Assembly (NCBI RefSeq): GCF_021917145.1
Contig: NC_061073.1
Location: 16,239,840-16,303,839, forward strand
DNA: 64,000 nucleotides
Direction: 5' to 3'
Origin: Hypomesus transpacificus
Taxonomy: Eukaryota; Chordata; Actinopteri; Osmeriformes; Osmeridae
Shown here: one piece after another, positions 38,301 to 50,100 of the stretch
How positions within the stretch are numbered: position 1 is the stretch's first letter
Layout of the letters: each line of letters starts with the position of its first letter
The notes under the pieces: model-generated
Seen by the model: the letters and a program-made list of their open reading frames with translations, nothing else
Databases searched by the model: none
What the model was told of the DNA's origin: nothing
Position numbers and translations under genes: made by a program

Positions 38301-39621
38301 GGGCTCCATCCTGCCCACCGTGATCCTGGCCAACATGCAGAACAGTGGCCCCGCTGCCCGCTCTGGGAAACTCAACATTGGAGACCAGATCATGTCCATC
38401 AACGACACCAGCCTGGTGGGGCTTCCTCTGGCCACCTGCCAGGGCATCATCAAGGTACAGAGGGAGCGGTCAAGCACCGTCAGCATGTCAGTAAGCCATC
38501 TGACCTTTTCGTCCCTGCTCCCTGTTGTGACTGGTATAGGTTAATGGGTTTTTACTAGACAGGTCTCAGGGTCACCAATCCATACTGTTGTTTCAGGGCT
38601 TGAAGAGTCACTTGCAGGTGAAGCTGAGCATCGTGAGTTGCCCCCCGGTTACGACCGTCCTCATCAAAAGGCCGGACCTCAAGTTCCAGCTGGGCTTTAG
38701 TGTTCAGAACGGCATAGTGAGTGGGGTTTGCTTTACTCTGGGGGTCAGGTGGATGAGCGGTTAGGGAGTTGGGCTATTAATCAGAAGGTTGTTGGTTCAA
38801 TTCCCAGCTGTGCAAAATGACGTTGTGTCCTTGGGCAAGGCACTTCACCCAGTTGCCTCGGGGAGAATGTCCCTGTACTTACTGTTAGTAGCTCTGGATA
38901 AGAGCGTCTGCTAAATGACTAAATGTAAAATGTAAATGTACTCTGTCTGTGTGCTCCGTAAAGGACAGTCCCTCAGAAGGGGGTGTTTACATGTAGTCAT
39001 TTAGCAGACGCTCTTATCCAGAGCGACTTACAGTAAGTACAGGGACATTCCCCCATGAGGCAAGTAGGGTGAAGTGCCTTGCCAAAGGACACAACGTCAT
39101 TTGGCACGGCTGGGAATCGAACTGGCAACATTCAGATTACTAGCCCGATTCTCTAACCGCTCAGCCACCTGACTCCCTATTGTTTGACTCTGTGTGCAGA
39201 TTTGCAGCCTGATGCGGGGTGGCATTGCGGAGCGAGGAGGGGTGCGTGTCGGCCACAGGATTATTGAAATCAACGGCCAGAGCGTGGTTGCCATGGCACA
39301 TGAGAAGATTGTCCAGACCTTGTCTGTTTCAGTGGGTGAGGTGAGCAAACAAGTTCAATCATAATTGTAATGCCTAATCCACATCCAAAATGCACACAGT
39401 GAATTGAATTGTTTCTCATATCTTATCTGGGCCCTTACAGTAAATCTGTGATACGTGTATTTTTTAAGGATCTATAAGTCTAGGTAAGATTTGACATAAG
39501 TTCAACCAACACCTGCTCACACTTGTCCTCCTGTCTCTCTCCACGTCAGATCAACATGAAGACCATGCCTGCTGTGATGTTCAGACTGCTGACAGGGCAG
39601 GAGACTCCCGTCTACATATAG
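35316..39621 (+). CDS. apba2: Amyloid-beta precursor-binding family A member 2 (Mint2/X11L)
   Basis: A neuronal adaptor that binds the NPTY motif of APP and Munc18-1 and links them to trafficking. Exons: 35316-36617, 36722-36808, 36891-36930, 37012-37157, 37360-37446, 37554-37739, 37885-38064, 38242-38454, 38597-38716, 39200-39340, 39550-39621, all in phase, 857 residues. The N-terminal half is disordered and poorly conserved. It holds a [14 protein letters not shown] segment like the Munc18-binding region and a Lys-Pro-Gln repeat near residues 350-375. The PTB domain (about 478-676: [20 protein letters not shown] through [10 protein letters not shown]) and two PDZ domains (about 677-765 and 770-857: [12 protein letters not shown] and [16 protein letters not shown]) are nearly identical to human, and the protein ends in [21 protein letters not shown] and GQETPVYI favour APBA2 over APBA1. 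The ATG at 35316 has a strong context (ccaaccatgg). Confidence 0.95.
38743..38940 (+). mobile_element. tRNA-derived SINE, copy 3 (apba2 intron, forward)
   Basis: A full-length forward copy with gtcaggtggatgagcggtta, ggttcaattcccagctgtgc, the tgtccttgggcaaggcactt block and a gctctggataagagcgtctg tail with aaatgtaaaatgtaaatgta at the end. It shares one apba2 intron with an inverted copy 46 bases away. Confidence 0.93.
38986..39177 (-). mobile_element. tRNA-derived SINE, copy 4 (apba2 intron, reverse)
   Basis: A full-length reverse copy, reading from tacatgtagtcatttagcag to ccgctcagccacctgactcc on the plus strand. It lies just before the apba2 exon at 39200, so its A/B-box end is about 22 bases from that acceptor. 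Confidence 0.93.
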
Positions 39622-41175
39622 AGTCTACATGGAGCCTTACACGGCTTCTGCATGTTCACAATGACGAGTGATACATTAAGTAATCCTTTAACTCTAGTGT
39701 TGTGACCCTTACTACCCTGGAAGGAATCTCTTCAAGTTTTCTCTTGAACTACGGTACATTGTCCCAGTGGATTGATGATGTGTAAATAGGCTTCTGATAG
39801 TGTGTATGGATGCAGTACTGATGCTCTGGGAGAATGTGAAGTGAATATAATACCATGGTTATTTTCTTATGAAAAAAGATAAAGTAGTACATTTTATTTT
39901 TGATTTAGTCCTTATTTTTTTATAATATACAATGTTATACAATGTTGTTTAATTATCAGTGCTGCCAACTTTTCCAAAAACCTTGGCGTGAGATTTGGTA
40001 GCCCCGGGCGAGGTTTCGCGAGCTTCACACCCCCCAAAGGGAAGTTTACACGGCTGTTTGCGCGTCAATGTCGCTTCTCTCGGTTAACCTGCGCGTCGTC
40101 TGTTACTGTTACAACGTTTGCTTGGCTACTTGTTTTGCGTTGCCTTTTCAGCGGTAGATATACAAGGTGTGACGTGAGTGCGTGAGAAATTGTTGAAATG
40201 CGTGTGTCACAAGGCGAAACCATGAGAGTTGGCAGCTCTGAATTACATATAGTTGAATTTACTGGCATGTGAATTATATCATTAGCATTGGGTGGACCAG
40301 TCAATAATGGCAGATAAGTATTGGGTTTTCAAAGAAGGTATTGTGCTTTGCTGGAAAATATGAGGCAAACTAGGGTGTTAACATTTTGGCAATACTAAAG
40401 GCCAAAGATTATGACTATTGCAACATGTATTCTAAGATAAACATTTTGGTGATTGCCTTCTACAGGTAGGAAGAATTTAACAATTGTACATTTGTTGTAT
40501 GAATGTAATACCCCCATACTAAGACAGCATTGTCATGGCTGAACCCTTATAAAAGCATACCATTTCCTAAAGTGTTTTAACAAAGTGCCCATATGACATG
40601 CAGCACTTAAAATAAAGGGATCAAGTTTGATATGTGCATGTATTGGAGGACAACAAGATTTCCTGTAATTTGCACATTTATTGATACAATGGACTGGGAA
40701 ATAGACAAATTGAGATGACAGCACACTGTTCCTTGGACACAATCCTGGCTTGCTGGTTGCGTACTGCCTAGTCCTTGAACACAACACAGTATAAATCCTT
40801 CAAATTTGTATGTGTTACATTATTGCAACATGGCAGGGACATGGTATTAAAAATAAAACAACAAATTCATTAATAAACATTAATAAATGCTTTAAGGTTT
40901 AGGCTATGTACATTATTCACACACTTAAATACAGGCTCACAGATGTCATTACATTTGGTCCCTAATAAAGCACAATCTCTTTCTGTGCTGTAGATCTTCA
41001 AGTATTGGTGATGTGCAATGGCTGGGTGACCTGACGTACTTCCTAGAACACAGAGTTTTTTTTTAATGGCAGACCAATAAGGAAGTTTCTAATACTTTCT
41101 TTTATAATATTTTATGGAATATTGGGAGATCAGTCAGAGTCAGAGACTTACAGCAGTTGAACCCAGTAGTTCTTG
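39622..41175. other. apba2-duoxa spacer (3' UTRs)
   Basis: Converging gene ends: the apba2 3' UTR on the left and the duoxa 3' UTR on the right. A MITE-like element lies at 39957-40240. No gene was recognised, and I could not assign polyadenylation signals with confidence. Confidence 0.5.
39951..40246. mobile_element. MITE-like element with inverted ends
   Basis: The left end cagtgctgccaact and the right end agttggcagctctg are inverted copies of about 14 bases (cag.gctgccaact). The 284-base body (39957-40240) has no open frame of note and is GC-richer than its flanks. It is flanked by aattat on the left and aattac on the right, a 5 of 6 match. The ends recall small fish hAT elements, but an 8-base duplication is not clear, so the superfamily is uncertain. 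Confidence 0.5.
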
Positions 41176-43090
41176 TCAGAGCCGTACACTGAGGGTCATT
41201 TCTTCAAGGAAGCTGGAATTGACATATCCCTCGCCAAAATTAACCTCATCGTCATCAGAATTATCCATGTCGACACTGAAAGCCTCCCTTATCTTCTCTG
41301 GGACCAAACAATCCAACAACACTACCACAACACCAATCACAGCACACAGTACTCCTGGGGAGAGGTTAGAAATGTTTCAACAATCAATATAGCATAACAA
41401 GATTCATTTTTCACAGTTTCACTTGACACAGCTTTCTATGTGGCAGTATTTAGGGATTGACTTACCTGTGGCAAGTGCCAGCCAAAAGGAATGGCTATAG
41501 CCTGTTACTAAGGAGCCTGTCCCTATAGTCAAAGTGCATGAGGGCAAGTTCATGATTGTAGAGAAGGATGCCATGGAGAAGAAGATGAAGGTAGCAGTTG
41601 CCATCATCATGTACCCGGCATAGAGAATGACTGGCATAGAGAAGAGGATGTTGGCAACCAGCCAGCAACAGAACGCAGTCCTGTGGAGGCAAAAAAGTCA
41701 TTGCCTGGCAGCAGTACAGTATGCTGTATGCTTGTGGATTAGAATGAGAATAGCCTTCGTACCAGAGGGTGGCAGAAGCGTAGCGGCCAGAGAATCTGTA
41801 CTGGTAGATGAGGCCACAGGGGCTGTGGAGGGTGAATTTCTCAGCGATGTAGAGGATGGGGTTGGGCAGGCCTTTCTCCAGGGCCTCTTCGTAATACTTG
41901 TCGATGGTTTCCTTCCACTCGAACATCTCATTATAGTCTATGGTCTCGTTGAGCTGAATTACAGGATTTCCTGTGAGATAACCATAGATTTACATTTACA
42001 TTTAGCAGACGCTCTTATCCAGAGCGACTTACACTAAGTACAGGGACATTCTCCCGAGGCAAGTAAGGTGAAGTGCCTTGCCCAAGGACACAACGTCATT
42101 TGGCACAGCAGGGAATCGATCCGGCAACATTCTGATTACTAACCCGACTCCCTCACCGCTCAGCCATCTGACTTCCTTTAAGATGAAGATGATAGATGAT
42201 AGATGAAGCTCATGCGTTCCTAAACAACCCTTAACAAATACGGCGACCGTGTAAACTCATGCTAGGCTTGGTCCAGGTAATGAGCCTCCAATCAATACAA
42301 AGTTTCTGTACTTGTTGACATAAGGATGGGGATATTCTTTTCACCCAGTGGACAAAGAACTCTCTCAACATTATAACATACAGTAAATTGAGGCTAATGA
42401 TAAAAAAAAAAGATTTTCTGAGATAGCCATCTTTCTGTTTCCCCAGTGCAGGAACTCACCTTTTAATGTGATGTTGATACCATATAGTCCCACGTGTAAG
42501 CCCACCTCAGCATTCACTACAGCATTGCTAAAAGACTTGTAGGTGGCATTGGTGACGGCTCTAGCCTCAGCCCAGTCACTGGTAAAGTTTAGTGCTGTGA
42601 AGGACCATCAAATTACTAAACAACAATCAACAGGAGGTGAGACTGCATGTCAACCAACCAAACTTTAGTTTGGGTTTGAGGTATTTGCATTCATAGGTGA
42701 TAAATACATAACTGAACGACACTCACCTACTATTACAACGCCGATGAATAAACTGATGATTATTCGGCACATCCAAAACACCCTCTGAAACAGGGAGAAT
42801 GCTCAAACAGAACGGACGGATAAGTCCGCAAAATCATCCTATTTCAGCCTTCTTAATCATCGAAAAAATCATATTTAAAACCTCAAAAGTATTCAAATAC
42901 ATGGTAAGAACCCTATTACGTAATGGACTGCAGTCGCACTCACCGACCTCCCTCGTATGCCTGGAAGTATGAGAAGGAAACTGACTGTGATCATCAGGAA
43001 AACCAAAATAATGGTGAGCAGGTGGGTACTAAAGATGAACGAGGTTCTTTGTAGAGGGTAGAATGGGTAAATGTCATTGTAGAAAGTCAT
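41176..43090 (-). CDS. duoxa: Dual oxidase maturation factor
   Basis: A five-helix membrane protein that escorts DUOX from the ER and is needed for hydrogen peroxide output at the plasma membrane. Six coding exons: 42944-43090, 42727-42784, 42460-42594, 41763-41970, 41466-41680, 41176-41354 (313 residues). It starts [15 protein letters not shown], close to the DUOXA2 N-terminus. The first helix is followed by LLILPGIRG, a family motif, and the luminal loop has N-glycosylation sequons (NFT, NAT, NIT, NET) and [18 protein letters not shown]. The C-terminus is short and acidic. A non-coding 5' exon probably lies just right of 43539 (donor ctg|gtaagc), spliced to an acceptor at 43116/43117. It is head-to-head with duox, as in mammals. 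DUOXA1 versus DUOXA2 cannot be separated firmly. Confidence 0.95.
41990..42174 (-). mobile_element. tRNA-derived SINE, copy 5 (duoxa intron)
   Basis: A reverse-orientation copy (plus strand tttacatttagcagacgctc through ctcaccgctcagccatctga) in the duoxa intron between 41970 and 42460. Because duoxa is on the minus strand, this copy is sense to the gene. Its right-hand end keeps A- and B-box-like sequence. Confidence 0.93.
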
Positions 43091-43116
43091 CTTTCCTCCA
43101 GATCTCACACGTGAAG

Positions 43117-44133
43117 CTGAAACCAGACAGTATGACAGAGAAGACAGTGTTAGCTGTGGGGGCTCTCAGTTACTTAAAGATTCAGAGATAGGAGTTCTCC
43201 CTCTATGCGCTGTAGATGTACAATCATTTAATCTGCACAAAATGCAGATGTATCACTTAAAACAAATATTACACCTGAACACCAATGATAATTATAGGAA
43301 ATTGCAGATTATTTAATCACTTGTAGGCTACATGTCAGATCACTTGATAACGAATCAGAACATCTGTAAGTGGATACTCTTGAACTCTTTACTTCGTAGC
43401 CCTAAATTATTACGTAAAGACCCAATTTGAGTTTGACCAGTATTCTGTTCAAGACTAAAAAAAATTCAATTAACCATTTAACGGGGTCCTGATAAATGCC
43501 AGAGTATGGCTATGTTAACATGACAGGTCAATGCTTACCAGATCAGCAGAAGGATGAACAGTGCGAGTAAATCTTACAAGGTCGAAGCTCTTCTTTTTAA
43601 AGCTCCACCATCTTCCTTGTGTTATTCATTGTTGCATGGATTGGTGTTCTTTGGAAGAGGTGTGTGAATTAGAGATAAGCATTCCGTCTTTCAGTGAACA
43701 CGGGACATCTCAGTTTGTGTCAGGCATGAGATCATCCTCAGTTACTGGATATTGTATTACTCTAATTGATTTGTCTTGGACATCTGTTCGCTGAATACAT
43801 TTCATCCTATGATCCCATCCATAATTGGGTAAGTTGCTACTAAATATAGGATATATGGTAGCCTATATAATCAAAACAACGTTGTTTTAACAACTTTTTG
43901 CTAATATGATCACATTTCGCGCACAAACATTTCAGGCTGATGTACAAAAACTGACGAGTAAGAGATGCGATTACTCGACACCTCAAATAGACGCGATCAA
44001 TAAAAAAATGTTTCCTTTAAATGATCTCGATGCACATTAAAAGTTTCCCTACCGTTCTATTTCCAACGACAACTCCTCCTAGACTACTCTTGACTGAGCG
44101 GGAGACTTGGCAGCTCAACCATCTCTCGCACCA
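43117..44133. promoter_or_regulatory. Shared duoxa/duox promoter interval
   Basis: The two ATGs lie 1.04 kb apart and face away from each other. duoxa seems to begin with a non-coding exon starting near 43600, spliced at 43539 to 43116. duox probably begins close to 44134, since its ATG follows an unspliced-looking leader. That leaves about 500 bases (roughly 43600-44100) as a shared bidirectional promoter. Mammalian DUOX/DUOXA pairs have the same arrangement. I did not find a TATA box at a convincing distance. Confidence 0.6.
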
Positions 44134-47100
44134 ATGGATTTACGTACACGGATCTGGAGTATCCTAAAACTGGTAGTGTTAGCGGCTATTGTTGAAGGTA
44201 ACTGTCCCAATACCTTATTTAATTAGACACTTTTATTTGTTGTTTGGTGACGTAAAAGTGTACACTCTGCTGACAATAGACTGAATATCAAACGGGACTA
44301 GTCCCATTTTAACAGCTGTTAAAATTCACCTGTACAGATTCCCACTCCAAAGTTACCTGGGAAGTTCAACGGTACGACGGCTGGTATAACAATGTGGCAT
44401 ATCACAGTCGAGGAGCTGTTGGTAAGTTTCCTTCGTTTTGTAAGCAATAACTATTTTAAATATTTCATACTTAAAATTATTGCTTGAGAAATGAATTACA
44501 ATTAACGCACTATTGACATTTGGATTTACTGTGTGCCTGCAGGTTCTCATCTTGTGCGTCTCCTGCCCGCACGCTATTCTGACGGCGTTTATCAGCCTGT
44601 TAAACAACTGCCCAATCCACGCCGTCTGAGCAATGTCATTTCGAACGGTCCATCAAGCCTAGCGTCGAAACACAACCGAACTGTCCTCTCCGTGTTTTTC
44701 GGTAAGTAGGATACCGTCTGCACACCCAAAGCTTTCAGATTTTTTTGCCATGTCTACTTAAATAAAAATTGCACCGAATGTTACAGAAACTGCCCATAAT
44801 GTTATCAACAGTCAATCAAATTAAATTTGTATTTCCTTTCACTTCGACTGTCTAGGCTACCATGTTGTGTTTGAAGTCCTTGACTCAAGACAGCCTGGCT
44901 GCCCACCTGAGTTTATGAACATCCAAGTTCCAAAGGGAGATCCTGTCTTTGATCCTACCGACACTGGTGAAGTTAATCTCCCATTCCAGCGAGGTGTCTG
45001 GGACAAAGACTCCAGCCAGAGTCCCAACAACCCCCGCACACAGGTAGCCTACTGTTACACAAGTGCACAAGTATCACTGTCAGAGTCCATTAGGACATTA
45101 ACAGAATCCCTGTTATATCCTCATCATGTACCATACAGGTGAACCTAGTGACAGCATGGCTGGACGGGAGCTCTATCTATGGCCCCTCCAGTTCGTGGTC
45201 AGACACTCTGAGGAAGTTTGAAGGTGGCCTGTTAGTGTCTGAGGGCAACATGCCCAAACGGGGTGGGCAGCATCTCCTCATGTGGAGTGCACCAGACCCT
45301 TCAACAGGAGACCACAACCCACACGGACTCTATGGTAAAACTCCTTCAGTCTTTACACACGTTGACACTGAAAATGGACTGTTTCAAATCCGTAACGTAG
45401 AATTTACTGGTGTATAGATCTGTGTTACCAAATATACTGAAGAAACGAATATCCCTTGGAGAGTGCAACAAGCCGTGCGTTATGCATCTGTATTTTGTGG
45501 ATGGATTGTTATCCTGAGAACTGTAAATCCTCCACACGTTGCAGCACAGAGAAGGGAGTTTAACTGTTGAGAAAGCAGTACTTCCTGAACTTTGTTATTG
45601 TCATGGGCGGTGAAGTCTCTCTCTCTGTGTTGACACCTGGGAGAGAACCACTGCCGAATCTTCAAAACAAACACACAAAATATGACTCAATCAATGATCT
45701 TCCATGCACAGCGATCCTGTGCATTTCAGGCACGTTCGTTTCGGACAGTATTTTGTAGAACCTCAAGAAAGGTTTTCCCGTCCTAGAGTTGTAAGGAAAT
45801 GGTTTGTGTCTTTGTTTAATTTCCAGAGTTGGGAAATGCCTGGGCCAACGAGAATCTGTTCACAGTGGCCGAGGGGATTATCTGGTTTCGCTTCCACAAT
45901 TACCTGGCTTCCCAACTGCATGAGAAACACCCAACGTGGTCAGATGAAGACCTGTTTCAAAATGCCAGAAAAACTGTTGTGGCCAAGTTCCAGGTACAAG
46001 GACAATTCTCTTTTAATCCATTTTCTAGCCAGGTGTTCATTATAGGGCCCTGAAAAGATTGCCGTTGCATCACCACCAGGTGGTTGTGATTGTATGGATG
46101 AAATGGTTTTAGTTTAAGGCTAAGTGTGTCAACTGTCAGTGAGTTTAGAGCAGAACACTGCCTACATTCCAGTCAATGAAAGTATCTTGTCAATAACAAT
46201 AGTGTTATTGTTAACTGGTTATTCCACATATAATTGATTTGTTATTTGGAAAAAAAACATCAGGATTTGTTTATTTATAATTTTGCATCTCCAACAGAAT
46301 ATTGCCCTTTATGAATGGCTGCCTGGATACCTGGGAAACAAGAAATTGCCTTCCTATCCAGGTGAGAGAGAAGAGTGGGTTAGTGTGTATGCACATGACT
46401 GAGAATGTGAGGGAGTAAGGTCATGCACTGGTGACCACAAGACAGGCGTTGTTAGGTGAGCTACCTCTTGTGGTGTTGTCCAAAAACACGGCTCAGCAAC
46501 AGAGTGGCCAGGTGTTCTGTTGAATCAGCAGTTTCAGTTCAAGTAGGTTGGTGGAACATGAGCCGGAAGAAGAAAAATCAGATCAGGTTTATTCTAGTGT
46601 CATGAATCACATTACGTTATAGCTTCTTGGCGATTCCCAGACAAATAAAAAATATATTTCCTGTACTGGACTATTGGTTATGTGATTGGCACATAACCAA
46701 TGGTATCAACCAGCTTTTTATAGTTATATTATAGGGTGTGTTTTTTATGGCCTATTCATAGGCTACCAGAAATTTGTGGACCCGGGGATCTCCCCTGAGT
46801 TCCAGGCTGCTGTCAGCTATGGCTCCACTATGGTGCCCCCTGGTGTTTACATGAGGTAATATCCAGCTACGACTTCACATGAATCTACAACTGTTGGATG
46901 GATTTTCTATTTTCAACAGAATGTCCCAAATTCTGCTTATATTTTACAGTGTTTTCATACTATAACAGCACGTATTGATTAATGTTTCATCCATTCCTGC
47001 GGAGCAGAAACAGAACCTGCCACTTTCGCGACGTCGTCAACGTCGACGGGAGCTCATCACCAGCGCTGCGTATGTGCAACAGTTTTTGGAAGCGTCAGGT

Positions 47101-50100
47101 AAAAACATTTTAAAATATACATGACCACTGTGTACAGTACAACAGTGCACGGATATATTGCATGTATGAAAGGTTTTGTCATGTAAAAACACTTGTCAAT
47201 TCAAGAGAAGCATACAGTATTTATACACAGATCCTTATGGTTTATTAATTCAATAACTAAAATAAAACTGCATTCTAGAGCCCCAACTTGGAATCAGGCC
47301 AGGACGTGGATGATCTCATCATGGGCATGGCATCCCAGATTGCGGAGAGAGAAGACAACATCATTGTGGAGGACTTAAGGGGTAAATTGAACTTTCGGTC
47401 TTTGTTTCCTGTACGAGAATGACATATCCAACATTACATTACATTTAGCAGACGCTCTTATCCAGAGCGACTTACTGTAAGTACAGGGACATTCCCCCCG
47501 AGGCACATATGGTGAAGTGCCTTGCCCAAGGACACAACGTCATTTAGCATGGCCAGGAATCGAACCGGCAACCTTCTGATTAATAGCCCGATTCCCTAAC
47601 CGCTCAGCCATCTGACATCTGTGTGTTTCTTCCATGTCCCTCACCAGACTACATGTATGGCCCCCTGAGGTTCTCACGCTCAGATCTAGTGGCTCTGACC
47701 ATCCAGAGAGGCAGAGACCACGGCCTCCCGACTTACAGCCAGGTCAGAGAGGCCTTGGGCCATGCTCCGGTGCTGGCCTGGGCAGACATTAACCCAGAGC
47801 TCAACAGAACACATCCTGAGGTAACACAGCACCAGAAACAGAGGGCCTTGAAGCACTAACCTTTAGCAGACGGATACAACTAAGATGATTTGTGACTCAA
47901 CTTAAATAAAAAAAACGTTTTTTGTTTCAATGCTTTCACAGTTGTTCAGAGATCTGGCAGACCTATATGGGGACGATATTTCTAAACTGGAGTTGTTCCC
48001 CGGCGGTCTCCTGGAGTCTGTTGATGGTCCAGGTCCAGTTTTCACCTCCATCATCTTGGACCAGTTTGAGCGTATCAGAAATGGTGATAGATTCTGGTTC
48101 GAGAACAGGCAGAATGGGTAAAAAGGACAGGCAAACAGCAAGCTAGAAAGTGTTTCATAATCTTTATCATTGATTACGGCATTGAAAAATGCAATCTTCA
48201 CCTGACCATGAGCAACCATTCATTCATGTTTGGTGTGTTTGACACAGCTTGTTCAATGATGAAGAAATCCTGAACATTCGGAACACCAACTTTTCTGACA
48301 TCCTTCTATTAGTCACTAGCGCGGAATCTGAGGACGTGCAGAAGGAAGTGTTCTTCTGGAGGGATGGTAAATTCATTCAAGATTGGCATATGACTTCACA
48401 TGCGTGGTGTATTACATGAAGGTGTGTCTGGTCTGTGGGATTGCGTCATGAGCTGAGTGTATGACATGTCTGCCTTTGACCCTCAGGCGACCCCTGTCCC
48501 CAACCAGCACAAGTTAATGCCTCTGACCTCCAGCCCTGCACCAAAGTTACCACGCTCAACTACTTCGATGGATACAAAGTGGGCTTTGGTGTCACCGTTG
48601 TTGCATTATTTCTTTTCCCTGTTGGTCAGTGTACCTACTTGATGGTAGCAGTTCTGTTGAAATAGCATGTTATCATTTAACCTTATTGCTGGATGTCTGT
48701 TTGGTCGGGATCACTGATAAGTGCATAGCAGGTTGTAATAATATTATTATTTCATTATAATGAAGTATTATTCCAATGCATTATATTATAACACTGATAT
48801 GTTTCCTTCTTTATAGTGAGCTTTCTAATGGCCTATGCAGTGGCTGGTTTCCGCAATAACAAATATAAGAAGTTCCAGAGGAGAGGCAGGGCTGCTGAAG
48901 GAGCAGAGGAGCCCCCTGTGGGACTCACAGGTGTGTTCACGGGGGTCCAACACATGACACGGTCCTATCATCACCTACATCCACCATCCACTCCGCTATC
49001 TAACTTGCTACATTCACACACTTTCAATGGCCCAGTTAAATTAGTTTGTTGATATGCGGTCAAATGCTCTCCCGCTGAGCTAGACCCATCCCAGCTTACA
49101 ACGTTACTCGGTTTCTCTCTGTCCTGTAGCGTGTGAGTGGCAGGGCCCAAAGAAGCCTCTGCGCCCAGTCAGTGTGCACATGGACGAGAGGAAGAGGCTG
49201 CAGATGTTTGACGGCGATGGGCCTGCCCTTCGCTGTCTCAGTCTAGGAGCCCAGACCAGCCTGGACGTCCTTCTGGCTGACGATCGATCACGCAGAGCTC
49301 TGCTCCTCAAAGTCCCCAAGGAATACGATCTGGTGAGTGCCGTCAGAGACAGCCAACAGGAGGCATCCTCACCTTGGAACTGTTGTAAAACCACGTTACT
49401 CTTCTCAATGTGAATCAGCTTCCTTTTTCTTATGCTGCAGGTGTTGTTTTTTGACAATGAGTTCAAGCGGACGGAGTTTGTTAATCACCTGCGCTCTGAG
49501 GGGACTAACAGTGACAGACAGATGACAGTGACAGAGACAAGTGAGAAGGAGCTTCTCAGAGAGGCCGTAACCAAAGAGCAGAGAGCTCAAATAGTGGAGA
49601 CCTTCATCCGACATGCGTTTGCCACGGTAACAGTGCTCATGTTCTATTATATGACTGTCATATAGTCATATTATCTGCCTTTTATAAGTCATATATTAAC
49701 CAGGATAAGCTATAACTCAATCCAAAGGAGATAGACTTCCATGAAGTTGCTTCTGGTCACGATAATGGCATAAGTGACTCGAGTATATCTCGTTTGGCAC
49801 CAGTTTCCATCCTACGTGACAATCAGTATAAACAGAGTTGACTCACAATCAAGACTGATGATAACATTTGGGTTGGGCAGGTCCTGGAGATTGACAGGTG
49901 TGATGCTGGTGATGTGAGAAGCACGTCCAGTAGAAAGACCAGGGAGGCTCTGCAGTGTGAACTGACAGGAACTGAGTTTGCTGACACCCTCGGACTCAAG
50001 CCCGATTCACTCTTTGTGGACTCCATGTTCACGCTGGCCGACAAAGATGGCAATGGCTACCTTTCTTTCCAAGAGTTCCTCGATGTCATTGTCATATTCA

